Positions 34,194 to 43,764 are shown, numbered from the stretch's first letter. The stretch: DNA of 64,000 nucleotides from DATKCA01 sp035544675 (GCA_035544675.1 DATKCA010000190.1:1-64000), one strand, 5' to 3'. Numbers and translations: made by a program. The notes: generated by a model from the letters alone, not told the origin.

Positions 34194-34990
34194 GCTTCGA
34201 CCTGACCAAGATGATCTATGTGGCACTGGCGCTCTACGCGCTGGGGACGCTGATCGCCCTGGCCTCGGTCGTGATCCGTGACAAGCGGCCGCAGTACACG
34301 GCGCTGCTGTTCATGATCGGAGGGTTCGCCGCGCACACGGTCTGGATCGGCACGATCTGCGCACGCACGGGACATCCTCCCATCACGAACCTCCCCGAGA
34401 CGACGTCGTTCGTGGCGTGGACGATCTTCGCGGTGGAGCTGGCGCTCTACGCCCGCTACCGCGTCTACGCCGCGGCATTCTTCGTCTACCCGCTGGTGCT
34501 GATCCTGCTGACGCTTTCCGCGGTGGTGGGCGAGCCGTTCGCAGACCTCGACCCGTCGCTCCGTTCGGGGTTGTTCACGACGCATCTCCTGTTGTCCACA
34601 CTCGGTGTGGCCGGACTCTTCATCGGCCTGGCGTTCTCGCTCCTCGCGTACATGCAGGACCGCGCCCTGAAGTCGAAGCGGCGGGGCCCGCTCTGGCAGT
34701 GGATCCCCAGCCTGAACGTCTGCAAGATGGTCAGCTACCGCGCTCTGGCCATCGGGTTCAGCGTGTACACGCTCGGCCTGCTGGCCGGCGTGATGTGGTC
34801 GTACCGGACCACGGCCGGTCCGATGGACCTGCGCGTGAAGCAGATCGGCGCGGTCGTGGCGTGGATCCTCTTCGCCACGCTCCTTCAGTCGTACATCAGC
34901 GGCTCGTATCACGCCCGGCGGACGGTGTTCATCTCCGCCGGCGCCTTCATCGCCACGATCATCGCCATTCTGGGGATCTCCCATGGGTGA
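34190..34990 (+). CDS. hemX: CcsA/HemX-like integral membrane protein
   Basis: 266 residues with about eight membrane helices and the cytochrome c assembly core, including conserved His/Trp/Pro (GGFAAHTVWIG, TNLPETTSFVAW, HLLLSTLGVAGLFIGL, YTLGLLAGVMW). Its place directly before hemA is the usual place of HemX, which regulates or stabilises glutamyl-tRNA reductase or handles heme. A cytochrome c biogenesis role is the alternative. It overlaps the GNAT stop by 4 bases, which ties the beta-lysine cassette to heme genes. Confidence 0.8.
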   Translation: MSFDLTKMIYVALALYALGTLIALASVVIRDKRPQYTALLFMIGGFAAHTVWIGTICARTGHPPITNLPETTSFVAWTIFAVELALYARYRVYAAAFFVYPLVLILLTLSAVVGEPFADLDPSLRSGLFTTHLLLSTLGVAGLFIGLAFSLLAYMQDRALKSKRRGPLWQWIPSLNVCKMVSYRALAIGFSVYTLGLLAGVMWSYRTTAGPMDLRVKQIGAVVAWILFATLLQSYISGSYHARRTVFISAGAFIATIIAILGISHG

Positions 34991-34993
34991 GTC

Positions 34994-36256
34994 ATGCCTC
35001 TGATCCTCATCGGTGTGAATCACCGGACGGCGCCGGTCGACATTCGCGAGCTGCTCAACGTGCAGGAGCCGCGGGTGGCGGAGGTGGTGCGGTCGCTGCG
35101 GGCCATCGAGGGGGTGGAGGGGGCGGCGCTGCTCTCCACGTGCAACCGCGTCGAGGCGATCATCTCGGCGCGCACCGAAGACGTCATCGAGAAGGTCGTC
35201 GACTGGATGGCCGGACGCGCCGGCGCCGACCGCACCGTGATCGAGAAGCACCTCTACATCGTCCGCTACGCCGACGTGGTGAAGCACCTCTTCCGGGTGG
35301 CGTCGGGACTCGACTCGATGATCATCGGCGAGCCGCAGATCGGCGGCCAGGTGAAGAGCGCGTTTCACTCCGCGCAGGAGCTGGGGACGCTCGACTCGCT
35401 GCTCCAGCAGGTCTTCGAACAGACCTTGCGCGTGGCCAAGCGGGTGCGCACCGACACCGGCATCGGCGAGCATGCCGTGTCCATCCCGTACGCCGCCGTC
35501 GAGCTGGCCAAAAAGATCTTCGGCGACCTCACCGGCCTGCGCGTCCTTCTTCTCGGCGCCGGCGACATGGGGGAGCTGACGGCCGAGCATCTCCACAAGC
35601 AGAAGGTGCATCAGGTGTTCGTGGCCAACCGCTCCTACGACCGGGCGGTGGAGCTGGCGGCCCGGTTCGAGGGCGAGGCGGTGCAGTTCGACGCCATCGA
35701 GGAACATCTGGCCTCGTGCGACATCGTCATCGCCTCGACCGCCGCGCCGCACTTCGTCATCGAGACGGACCAGGTCGAACGGGCTCTCCAGATCCGGCGC
35801 ATGCGCGCGCTCTTCCTCATCGACCTGGCCGTGCCCCGCAACATCGACCCGGCCATCACCGGTGTCGACGGCGCATACCTCTACAACGTGGACGACCTGC
35901 AGAACGTCGCCGATGCGAACCTGGAGCTGCGGCAGGCCAAGGCCGGCAGCGCCGAGGAGATCGTGGCGCGGGAGGTCGAGGCGTTCCGCAAGCGGCTGGT
36001 GGCGCAGGATGCCGTCCCGACCATCCTCGAGCTGCATCAGCGTCTCGAGGAGATCCGCGCCGCGGAGCTCGACAAGTGCCTGCGCAAGCTCGGGCCGATC
36101 ACCGCCGAACAGCGCGCAGCCGTGGACATGCTCACCACGCAGATGATCAACAAAGTCCTTCACTATCCGATCCTGCAGCTTCGCGACGGCGCGGAAGAGC
36201 CGCAGGAACGGGAATCGCTCCGGCGCACCATCAGAAAGATCTTCGGACTGGGATGA
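34994..36256 (+). CDS. hemA: Glutamyl-tRNA reductase
   Basis: 420 residues. Catalytic C50 in LLSTCNRVE, the GEPQIGGQVKSAF block, NADPH motif LLLGAGDMGELTAEHL and a C-terminal dimerisation helix are all present. First committed step of tetrapyrrole synthesis by the C5 route, making glutamate-1-semialdehyde. It starts 3 bases after hemX; the stop overlaps hemC (ATGA). Confidence 0.97.
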   Translation: MPLILIGVNHRTAPVDIRELLNVQEPRVAEVVRSLRAIEGVEGAALLSTCNRVEAIISARTEDVIEKVVDWMAGRAGADRTVIEKHLYIVRYADVVKHLFRVASGLDSMIIGEPQIGGQVKSAFHSAQELGTLDSLLQQVFEQTLRVAKRVRTDTGIGEHAVSIPYAAVELAKKIFGDLTGLRVLLLGAGDMGELTAEHLHKQKVHQVFVANRSYDRAVELAARFEGEAVQFDAIEEHLASCDIVIASTAAPHFVIETDQVERALQIRRMRALFLIDLAVPRNIDPAITGVDGAYLYNVDDLQNVADANLELRQAKAGSAEEIVAREVEAFRKRLVAQDAVPTILELHQRLEEIRAAELDKCLRKLGPITAEQRAAVDMLTTQMINKVLHYPILQLRDGAEEPQERESLRRTIRKIFGLG

Positions 36257-37176
36257 CCGAGCCGATTCGCATCGGGACGCGCGGCAGTCAGCTGGCGCTG
36301 TGGCAGGCCAACGAGACCGCGCGGCTCCTGTCGATGGCGGGGTTCTCCCCGCAGATCGTCGTCATCAGGACCACAGGCGACAAGCGGCAGGACGTCTCCC
36401 TGGCCACCCTGGGGGGGAAGGGTCTCTTCATCAAGGAGCTGGAAGAGGCGCTCGAGCAGCGGGAGATCGACCTGGCGGTGCACAGTCTCAAGGACGTTCC
36501 GTCGATCATCCCGCCGCGTTTCTCGCTGGTGGCATTCCTCGACCGCGCCGATCCCCGCGACGTGTGGCTGCATCCCAAAGGCGCCTCGATTCAGTCGCTG
36601 AAGAGCGGCGCCGTCGTCGGCACCAGCTCTCCCCGCCGGCGCGCGCAGATCATCGAGCGGTTCCCGCACCTGAAGGTCGAGATGATCCGCGGCAACGTGG
36701 AGACCCGCATCAACAAGGCCCGGGCCGGGAACTACGACGGCATCGTCGTGGCCCACGCCGGCCTCTCACGCCTGGGCATGACCGGGGAGATCACCACGGT
36801 CTTCAGCGTGGACGAGATGGTCCCGGCCGCCGGCCAGGGCATCGTGGCGATCGAGTCGCTGCGCGACAACGAGCACGCCCGTCATGCTGCCGCGGCCATC
36901 AACCGGCCGGGCGCGGAGCTCGAGGCGCTGTGCGAGCGCGGTGTGCTGCAGAAGTTCGGCGAGCGTCTCGATTGTTACTCGGCGGTGGCCGTGCACGCCA
37001 GCGTCGACGACGGGTGGATCACGGTGCGGGCGTTCGCCGCCGACTACGACGGAACGCGTTCGGTGCGAAGCACGCACCGCGCTTCGACGCTGGACGAGGC
37101 CGTCCGGCTCGTCTACGAAGACCTGGTCGCGAAGGGCGCGATGGAGCTGATCTGTGCAGGAACCGCGGGAACCTGA
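36253..37176 (+). CDS. hemC: Hydroxymethylbilane synthase (porphobilinogen deaminase)
   Basis: 307 residues: IRIGTRGSQLALWQA, KGLFIKELEEAL, AVHSLKDVP, GTSSPRRRAQI, RGNVETRI, and the dipyrromethane cofactor cysteine C241 in GERLDCYSAV. It polymerises four porphobilinogen units. Its start overlaps the hemA stop, and its end overlaps the next gene by 23 bases. Confidence 0.97.
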   Translation: MTEPIRIGTRGSQLALWQANETARLLSMAGFSPQIVVIRTTGDKRQDVSLATLGGKGLFIKELEEALEQREIDLAVHSLKDVPSIIPPRFSLVAFLDRADPRDVWLHPKGASIQSLKSGAVVGTSSPRRRAQIIERFPHLKVEMIRGNVETRINKARAGNYDGIVVAHAGLSRLGMTGEITTVFSVDEMVPAAGQGIVAIESLRDNEHARHAAAAINRPGAELEALCERGVLQKFGERLDCYSAVAVHASVDDGWITVRAFAADYDGTRSVRSTHRASTLDEAVRLVYEDLVAKGAMELICAGTAGT

Positions 37177-38698
37177 AACGAAACCATCGACGGTCTACCT
37201 GGTCGGGGCAGGTCCGGGCGACGCCGGCCTCCTCACCGTGCGTGCCGCCCAGCTCATCGCCGCGGCCGAGCTGATTGCGCTCGACGCGCTCGTTTCGCGC
37301 GAGATCGCCGCGCTCATTCCGAAAGACGCCGAAGTGGTCTATGTCGGAAAACGCTCGAGCGCGCACACGCTGCCCCAGGACCAGATCAATGCCCTGCTCG
37401 TCCAGGAAGCGAAGAAGGGCCGCCGCGTCGTCCGCCTGAAAGGGGGCGATCCGTTCGTCTTTGGACGGGGCGGGGAGGAGGCGGAGGAGCTCGTCGCCGC
37501 CGGCGTCCCGGTGGAGATCGTTCCCGGAATCTCCTCGGCCATCGCCGGCCCGGCCTACGCGGGCATCCCCGTCACGCATCGTTCCTTCGCCACCTCGCTC
37601 ACGCTCGTCACCGGCCACGAGGCCGACGATTCGACCGGCATCAAGTGGCCGGCGCTCGCCCAGCTCGACGGGACCATCGTGTTCATGATGGGTTTCGCGA
37701 ACCTGCCGACCATCGTGCAGAAGCTCATCGAGCACGGCATGCCCGCCGAACGGCCGGCGGCCGTGATCTCCAATGCGACGCGCCCCGATCAGCGAACCGT
37801 CACCGGGACGCTGCTCACGATCGAGGCCCGAGTGAGCGAGGCCAGCCTGAAGGCGCCGGCGCTGATCGTGGTGGGCGAGGTCGTGCCCATGCACGACGTC
37901 ATCAACTGGTTCGAGACCCGCCCGCTGTTCGGGAAACGGGTCGTCGTCACGCGCGCCCGCGAGCAGGCTTCGCAACTCGTCGAGCTGCTGTCGCGATCGG
38001 GCGCCAATGTTCTTCAGTTCCCGACCATCGAGGTCGCCGCGCCGGAGTCGTATGACTCGCTGGACCGGGTCATCGACGGCCGGTATGACGCGGTCGTCTT
38101 CACGTCCGTGAACGGCGTGAGGTCGTACTTCGACCGGATGATGACGCGGGGGAAAGATGCCCGCGCGCTCGCCGGAACGCGCGTCGGGGCGGTGGGTGAG
38201 GCCACGGCCGCGGAGTTGCGGGCCAGGGGAGTCGTCGCCGACCTCGTGCCGGAGCGCGCGATTTCGGCGGCCATGATTCCGCTGTTCGATGCCGAACAGC
38301 GCGGTCTTCGCACCGCCGTCGTGCGCGCCGCGGAAGGACGCGACGAGTTGATCGAGGAGCTGCGCCGCCGCGGCGGAGAGGTGGATCTCGCCGTCGCGTA
38401 CGCGACCCGGGCAGGCGACTACGACCTGGACCAGCTGCGCGAGCTCATCGCCGGGGACGCCATCGACGTGGTGACGTTCACCAGCGCGTCGACCGTCGAT
38501 CATTTCTTCGCCAGGCTGACCCCGGCCGAGCGCAAGCGCGTGCTGGACCATGCCCGCATCGCATCGATCGGACCGACGACCACGACTGCCATCGCAACGT
38601 ACGGACGGAGCCCGGATGTCGAAGCGCCACAGGCGACGATTCAGGCCCTGCACGACGCGGTCATCGATCTGGTGAGCCGGTCAACCGTGAACGGTTGA
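37154..38698 (+). CDS. cobA-hemD: Uroporphyrinogen-III C-methyltransferase / uroporphyrinogen-III synthase fusion
   Basis: 514 residues, two enzymes in one chain. Residues ~12-255 are SUMT/CobA (VYLVGAGPGDAGLLTVRAAQL, RLKGGDPFVFGRGGEEAEEL, GISSAIAGPAYAGIPVTHR). Residues ~260-510 are HemD (GKRVVVTRAREQASQLVELL, VVFTSVNGVRSYF, FTSASTVDHFF). The fusion couples cyclisation of hydroxymethylbilane to methylation toward siroheme/B12, and is seen in several phyla. The GTG start lies within hemC. The last codons are part of an inverted repeat at 38680-38699. Confidence 0.95.
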   Translation: MQEPREPETKPSTVYLVGAGPGDAGLLTVRAAQLIAAAELIALDALVSREIAALIPKDAEVVYVGKRSSAHTLPQDQINALLVQEAKKGRRVVRLKGGDPFVFGRGGEEAEELVAAGVPVEIVPGISSAIAGPAYAGIPVTHRSFATSLTLVTGHEADDSTGIKWPALAQLDGTIVFMMGFANLPTIVQKLIEHGMPAERPAAVISNATRPDQRTVTGTLLTIEARVSEASLKAPALIVVGEVVPMHDVINWFETRPLFGKRVVVTRAREQASQLVELLSRSGANVLQFPTIEVAAPESYDSLDRVIDGRYDAVVFTSVNGVRSYFDRMMTRGKDARALAGTRVGAVGEATAAELRARGVVADLVPERAISAAMIPLFDAEQRGLRTAVVRAAEGRDELIEELRRRGGEVDLAVAYATRAGDYDLDQLRELIAGDAIDVVTFTSASTVDHFFARLTPAERKRVLDHARIASIGPTTTTAIATYGRSPDVEAPQATIQALHDAVIDLVSRSTVNG

Positions 38699-38699
38699 C
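38680..38699. terminator. Inverted repeat overlapping the cobA-hemD stop
   Basis: GTCAACCGT and ACGGTTGAC are perfect 9-base complements separated by two bases, with the TGA stop inside the right arm. There is no U-tract, so it is a weak terminator candidate or an RNA-stability element. Confidence 0.4.
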
Positions 38700-38775
38700 G
38701 GTACGCTCCGGTCGTGGAAGGGCGTGACCTGCCGCGGCGCGCCGTTGCGGCGCCCGCGACGGTTACACTCCGCCC

Positions 38776-40023
38776 GTGACCGGCCAGGGCAGCCGCTGGA
38801 ACGTGGCGGAGTTCACGCACTCGCTCGCCAACGTGCACTGGATGGCGTCGACCGCCGTCCTGATGCACCTCAACGAGCGGACCACGGGAGACCCGGCCCG
38901 CAACTGGCTGACGTCGTGGGCCCACCGCTACTTCGCCGGCGAGGGTCTTCGCGTCCTCGTCCTCGGATGCGGCGAGGGATGGCTGGAGCGGGGCATCGCG
39001 GGCTGGCCGTTCATCGCGTCGATCGATGCCGTCGACAACGCCGCGGACGCCGTCGAGCGTGCACGAGCGCAGGCTCCCGCCAACGTGCAGTACGACATCG
39101 TCGATCTCAACACGGCCTCGCTCCAGCGCGGCGCGTACGACGTGGTGGTGGCCCACTCGATCCTGCACCACATCGAGAACCTCGAGCACGCGTTGGGCGA
39201 GATCGAGCGGGCCATGAAGCCGGATGCCACGCTGATCGTGAACGAATACGCCGGGCCGAACCGCTTCCAGTTCCGCGACGATGTCCTGGCCATCATGAAC
39301 GGGATCATGGCCTGCCTGCCGGAGAGGCTGCGTCGCGGCGAAGTGGAACAGCGCACGCACGAGCGCCGGGAGCGTCCGCCGCTGGACGTCATGATCGCCG
39401 CCGATCCGACCGAGGCGGTGAGGGCGGAGGAGCTGGTGCCCATGATCGAGGAGCGGTTCGAGGTCCTCGATCGGAAGATGCTCGGCGGGACCATCCTCAT
39501 GCACCTGCTGTACGACATCGTGCAGAACTTCCGGTTCGATGATCCGCGCGAGCGCGCCTATCTCGAGATGATCTGCGCGTTCGAAGGGGCGCTCGTCGAC
39601 AGCGGGGCCATTCCGTCCGACTACGTCATTCTCGTCGCGCGCAGGAGAAGCTCGCGCGTGACCGCGGCGCCGCGGCCACTGCCGCCGCGCAGCGAAGCCG
39701 CAAAGGATGTGGAGGGCGATCCTCTCGGATTCGGTGGAGCGGCGCGCGTGCCGCGCGCCGGCGGCGGCCGGCACCGCCGCCCGTCCACTCTGCAGCCGTG
39801 GATGCTGCGCATCCTGCGCGTCGCGCTGGTAGCGAGGCGGGAGAGGCGCGCCAACCTGATCAGGGAGTCGCGCCTCAAAGCATGGATCGAGACCACGCGC
39901 TGCCGCGCCTCGGGATTGGCGCCTTTTGAGTGGATCGGCGCACGCTGGTCGGCGCACGACGACGATCCCGTGATCGCCGCTCTCCTGGAGACCTTCGGGC
40001 GCGTGTGGCAGAGTCGCCGCTGA
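38776..40023 (+). CDS. Class I SAM methyltransferase with repeat-derived insert
   Basis: 415 residues. Residues ~1-292 are a Rossmann methyltransferase: VLVLGCGEGWLERGIA (motif I), VVVAHSILHHIENLEHALGEIERAMKP. Substrate unknown. After ILVARRR comes a low-complexity Pro/Gly/Arg stretch (~300-338) encoded by a GGAGCGGCG palindrome at 39734-39788, then ~75 basic residues of unclear origin (LRILRVALVARRERRAN). The C-terminal third may be a read-through created by repeat insertion. GTG start at 38776. Confidence 0.75.
   Translation: MTGQGSRWNVAEFTHSLANVHWMASTAVLMHLNERTTGDPARNWLTSWAHRYFAGEGLRVLVLGCGEGWLERGIAGWPFIASIDAVDNAADAVERARAQAPANVQYDIVDLNTASLQRGAYDVVVAHSILHHIENLEHALGEIERAMKPDATLIVNEYAGPNRFQFRDDVLAIMNGIMACLPERLRRGEVEQRTHERRERPPLDVMIAADPTEAVRAEELVPMIEERFEVLDRKMLGGTILMHLLYDIVQNFRFDDPRERAYLEMICAFEGALVDSGAIPSDYVILVARRRSSRVTAAPRPLPPRSEAAKDVEGDPLGFGGAARVPRAGGGRHRRPSTLQPWMLRILRVALVARRERRANLIRESRLKAWIETTRCRASGLAPFEWIGARWSAHDDDPVIAALLETFGRVWQSRR
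39734..39788. repeat. GGAGCGGC palindromic repeat inside a coding gene
   Basis: The sequence between GTGGAGCGGCGCGCGTGCCG and CCGCCGCCCGTCCAC forms an imperfect palindrome. Its left arm matches the intergenic element at 61867 (GGGAGCGGCGGCCGTGCCGG). It encodes residues about 320-338 of the methyltransferase in frame. Confidence 0.55.
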
Positions 40024-40037
40024 TAGACTCGCGCCAC

Positions 40038-43000
40038 ATGGTCCGCGTGTACGACCGGATCGCCGCGGCGCTCGTCTGGGCCGCCGCGTTTTCGTTCGCG
40101 GCAGGTGTGTTTCTCTCGCTCACGCTGCTGCTGAAGTGGCTGCCGCCGACCGAGCCGGTGGCCATCGGCCTCGTCCCCATCGAGCGCTACTCCAAGCTGA
40201 AGGACTACGTGGCCGCCGCGCTCTTCTTCCTCACCGTCCCGCCGCTGACGATCTGGTTCCAGCGGATCGGCGGCAGGTTGCTGGAGCGCGAGCGCGCCAG
40301 ATTCCGCGCGCGCCGGATGGTCGTGGCGGTGCTGCTGACCGGCCCGATTCTCTTCGCTCCGCTCCTCTATCTCACCACAGGGAAGGTCGGCTGGATCCTG
40401 CTGCTGCCTCTCGTGCTGTCGTTCGCCGCCACGCGTGCGCTGCACTTCTACGACACGTCACTCTGGTTCCGGCGGCTCTTCCGTCCCGAGCTCCACCCGT
40501 ATCACGCACTCGTCTTCTGCCAGGGCATGGCCTGGATCATCTATCGATACATCGCCACGAGCCGGCGCATCGCGCACTATCCGACGCTGTTCCTGGAAGT
40601 CGTGTTCGTCGCCTTCTTTCTGTTCCTGTTTTTGGCGGTCGCGGTGTATGCGGCGCGCATGGCTCAGATCACGCACGGCGCGGATCTCGAAGACACCTAT
40701 CGCCGCGTGGCCACGGGCGCGCTCCCCTTCACGATTCTTCCGGTTGTCTCGCTGCTCATGGTTCCGTCCGACCATCGCGGTGCGGCCATGGTCCTTTCCA
40801 TCCTGGTCTCGGCAGCGTTGATCCTGCGTCTCCGCCGTCCGCTCCAGCCGCGGCGCGCATGGGGACTGGCCGCCTTCATCATCATCCCGGCGTTCATCTA
40901 CTGCCTGAGCTACGCGTCGACGGCGCAGCTGTCGGCATGGATCGACCTCTTTCATCGCGGCGAGTCGATCGGGCCGGCGTCGGACTATCTGCGCGGCAAG
41001 GTTCCGTATCGCGATGTCTTCGCGCTGCACGGCATGCTCGAGGACGGCCTTCTCGACGCCTGGCTGATGCAGCTGTTCGGCAGATCGCTCGATGTGGCCG
41101 TGGCGCGCACGGTCGTTGTCGGCGCCTTCCTCCCTGTCACACTCTGGTTTCTCGGCGTGGCCATCTTCCGGTCGATTCCGCTGGCCGTGCTGGTCGTCAC
41201 GATCGGCTCGTGGACGACGGCGGAGAACAACCGGACGTTGTTCCAGGTCGCGGCCGTCGCGCTGCTCTGGGTTGCACTGCAGCGTCGCAGCCCCCTCGCC
41301 GCTGTCGCCAGCGGTGCCTTCGCCGCGGTCGCTCTGTTCTTCAGCTATGAGATCGGTCTCTACACGATCGCCGGGGCGGCGGCCACGCTGTTGATCCTCG
41401 CTTTCGTGCGGGTCGATCCGCCGTTCACGCGACGCTTTCTCGCCACGCTCGGCCTCTGGTTCGCCGGAGGCGCCCTCGCCGGCGCCTCGCCGTTCGTGGT
41501 CTTTCTCCTCTGGCGCGGCGCGCTGGACGACTTCGTCACGGTCTCGTTCGTCACGATCCCGCGCATCATCGACGCGGTCTGGTCGCTTCCGTTTCCCGAC
41601 ATCACGTCGACGTTTCGCCAGAACCTGAGCCTGCACACGCTCTCGGAGTTCGTCCTCTACGAGAAGTTCCGTCTGATCCTGAGCCCGCTGACGATCGCCG
41701 TCGCCGCGGTCTATCTGATTCAGCGCGCCATCCGACGGCCGCTGGACCGGCTGGACGTGGCTCTGCTCGTGCTCACCGTGTCCGCGACGGTTGCGCAGCG
41801 CACGGCGTTCGGCCGCGTCTCGTTCCGTCACCAGTACTTCGCCGCGTTCCTGATCGCGCCGATCCTCGTGGTGCTGGCCGTGCTCTTCGCGCGCCGGCTG
41901 CGCGAGACCTGGCGGGAGGGGGACGAAGGGACGCGCGCCTTCACGGTCGCGGTGATCGCCGCCTGCGTGCCGATCCTCATCGTTCTCTTCTGGATCCCCG
42001 ATCTCGTGAACGCGCGCATCGACGATCTCCTCCGCTACCAGGCGCGCATCCTCCGGGTCCATCACGACGGGCGCGCGGACGAGGTGAACTTCCGCATCGC
42101 GGCCGTGTCCGCGGCCATCGGCGAGATGACGAAGAAGGGAGAGCCGATCTTCGATTTCTCGAACCAGCCCGCCTTCTACTTCTTCGCCGATCGCCCCAAC
42201 CCGACCCGTTTCTATCAGGTGCCGATCGCTTCGCCCCCGGCGTTCCAGGCGGAGATCATCCGCGCGCTGGAGCGCACGAAGCCGAAGGTCGTCATCCGCA
42301 CATCGCCCGAGGACTTCGACGAGTTCGACGGCGTGCCGAACGCGATGCGGGCCCAGGCCGTCGCGGCATACATCGACCAGACCTACTCCTACGCCCTGAC
42401 GGCGCGCGGCGTGGAGCTGTGGCGGCGGAAGCCGTCAACGCCACCGGCCGACGTGGCCGGGCTTCTGCGCCGCATCCGCCTGCCCGACAAGGAGGATCTG
42501 GTCGCCGCGGGCGACCGGACCCGCCTGGTCTTCCCCGGCATCGGCAGCACGCCGGGGGCGAACGACAGCTTCTGGCGCTCAGATCTCATCCTTCACAACC
42601 CCTTCAAGGAGAAGCTCGACCTTCGGCTGCGCTACGTGGCCGGGGACACCCGCATTCATCGCAGTGTCGTGCTGGCGGGAGGCCGGACGATCCGGTGGGA
42701 AGACGTCGTGAAGACGCTCTTCGCGGCGCCGGACAGCGTGGGCGTGCTCTGGATCGACTATCGCGGCCAGCGCGGCCCCGTGGCGCGAGTCAGGACCTAC
42801 GACGTCACGCGCAGCGGCAGCGGGTCGATGGAGTCGCCGCTCTCGGCGCGCGACTCCGCCAATGCGTATGGGGAACGGCCCGACCTCGTCATCGTCGGAC
42901 TGCCGGGAGGGGGGCCGGCCGCCCGCCGCATCAACGCCGGAGTCGTGAACATCGGCGAGTTTCCCGCGACGTTCCGGATCACGGTCCACAACACGCAGGG

Positions 43001-43214
43001 GCGCCAGGTCGGCGGCTGGCACGAGCAGGGACTGCCCGAATACGAGCTGGCCCTGGTCTCCGATCTGGACAAACTGCTCGGCGTCAGCATCGACGAGAGC
43101 ATGACCGTCCGCGTCAGGATGATCGCCGGCACGGGCATCGCCTACGCCACCGTGGTCGATTCCGCGCGGGGCGACAACCGCTTCATTGCCGCCGTACCGT
43201 CACCAAAGCCGTGA
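40038..43214 (+). CDS. Polytopic membrane glycosyltransferase-like protein with periplasmic module
   Basis: 1058 residues. The first ~690 residues hold over a dozen hydrophobic helices with GT39/ArnT-like features (a DYLRGKVPYRDVFALHGMLEDG loop with Asp/His). A soluble region follows (~690-830; AFYFFADRPNPTRFYQVPIASP). Residues ~840-1058 are a beta-rich module (NDSFWRSDLILHNP; TIRWEDVVKTLF; ATVVDSARGDNRFI) shared with the metalloprotease at 3.4 kb. I infer a lipid-linked-sugar-dependent transferase acting on periplasmic targets. The ATG at 40038 was chosen because it precedes the first helix. Confidence 0.75.
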   Translation: MVRVYDRIAAALVWAAAFSFAAGVFLSLTLLLKWLPPTEPVAIGLVPIERYSKLKDYVAAALFFLTVPPLTIWFQRIGGRLLERERARFRARRMVVAVLLTGPILFAPLLYLTTGKVGWILLLPLVLSFAATRALHFYDTSLWFRRLFRPELHPYHALVFCQGMAWIIYRYIATSRRIAHYPTLFLEVVFVAFFLFLFLAVAVYAARMAQITHGADLEDTYRRVATGALPFTILPVVSLLMVPSDHRGAAMVLSILVSAALILRLRRPLQPRRAWGLAAFIIIPAFIYCLSYASTAQLSAWIDLFHRGESIGPASDYLRGKVPYRDVFALHGMLEDGLLDAWLMQLFGRSLDVAVARTVVVGAFLPVTLWFLGVAIFRSIPLAVLVVTIGSWTTAENNRTLFQVAAVALLWVALQRRSPLAAVASGAFAAVALFFSYEIGLYTIAGAAATLLILAFVRVDPPFTRRFLATLGLWFAGGALAGASPFVVFLLWRGALDDFVTVSFVTIPRIIDAVWSLPFPDITSTFRQNLSLHTLSEFVLYEKFRLILSPLTIAVAAVYLIQRAIRRPLDRLDVALLVLTVSATVAQRTAFGRVSFRHQYFAAFLIAPILVVLAVLFARRLRETWREGDEGTRAFTVAVIAACVPILIVLFWIPDLVNARIDDLLRYQARILRVHHDGRADEVNFRIAAVSAAIGEMTKKGEPIFDFSNQPAFYFFADRPNPTRFYQVPIASPPAFQAEIIRALERTKPKVVIRTSPEDFDEFDGVPNAMRAQAVAAYIDQTYSYALTARGVELWRRKPSTPPADVAGLLRRIRLPDKEDLVAAGDRTRLVFPGIGSTPGANDSFWRSDLILHNPFKEKLDLRLRYVAGDTRIHRSVVLAGGRTIRWEDVVKTLFAAPDSVGVLWIDYRGQRGPVARVRTYDVTRSGSGSMESPLSARDSANAYGERPDLVIVGLPGGGPAARRINAGVVNIGEFPATFRITVHNTQGRQVGGWHEQGLPEYELALVSDLDKLLGVSIDESMTVRVRMIAGTGIAYATVVDSARGDNRFIAAVPSPKP

Positions 43215-43756
43215 AGACCCTGGAGCTCCCGCAGTCGTGGCGCGATCGCGCGCTGATCCTGGCCGGTGACGACATCGACGAAGGGTGGCTCACGGCCGAG
43301 GAGCTTCGCACTGCCGAGAGGTTCCATCTCGAGAAGCGGCGCATCGAATGGAAGGCGAGCAGGATCGCCGCCAGGCAGCTGGCCATGCAGCGCGGAGAGG
43401 CAACCCCGGCCTTCGTCTCCTTCTCGCATTCGCGGCCCTACGCGGGCGCGGCCATCGACGAGGTTCCGATCGGGATCGACGTGCAGACTGTCCGGCCCAT
43501 TCGCGATGCAGCGCTCCATCTCTTTCTGACCGAGCGGGAGGCCGGCGCGGTGCACGCGTGCGGCCTGCCCGACGCGGTCATTCACTTCTGGTCGGCGAAG
43601 GAGGCGGAGTGGAAGCGGCAGGGCGGTGCCATCGAGACGCTGAAGCGCGTGCCGCTCCACCTGCAGGCGATCGTGGAGAACGGCCTGCGCTTCGACGGCG
43701 TCGACACCGTGCGCATCGGCGACGTCGTCGTCGCGCTCACCCGCCGAACTTCCTGA
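43211..43756 (+). CDS. 4'-phosphopantetheinyl transferase (Sfp-like)
   Basis: 181 residues, short for the superfamily. SFSHSRPYAGAAI, PIGIDVQTV (the Mg-binding G-(I/V)-D) and FWSAKEAEWKRQGG (W-x-x-KEA) are the conserved motifs. It transfers phosphopantetheine from CoA to carrier proteins. The GTG at 43211 overlaps the upstream TGA. Its last ~47 codons are repeated almost exactly 1820 bases downstream (45434-45580). Confidence 0.82.
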   Translation: MKTLELPQSWRDRALILAGDDIDEGWLTAEELRTAERFHLEKRRIEWKASRIAARQLAMQRGEATPAFVSFSHSRPYAGAAIDEVPIGIDVQTVRPIRDAALHLFLTEREAGAVHACGLPDAVIHFWSAKEAEWKRQGGAIETLKRVPLHLQAIVENGLRFDGVDTVRIGDVVVALTRRTS

Positions 43757-43764
43757 GAAGCGCG
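43614..43764. repeat. Direct repeat, left copy (3' end of the transferase gene)
   Basis: Positions 43622-43764 match 45442-45584 with about 7 mismatches in 143 bases by my alignment (offset 1820). Identity starts near 43614 and breaks just after the transferase stop. The copies flank the secreted-protein gene. Confidence 0.85.

Noticed and set aside
34417..36252. Upstream extension of hemC to 919 residues
   Set aside because: The extension is a shadow of ccsA/hemX and hemA; the conserved hemC N-terminus starts at 36253 with an ATGA overlap.
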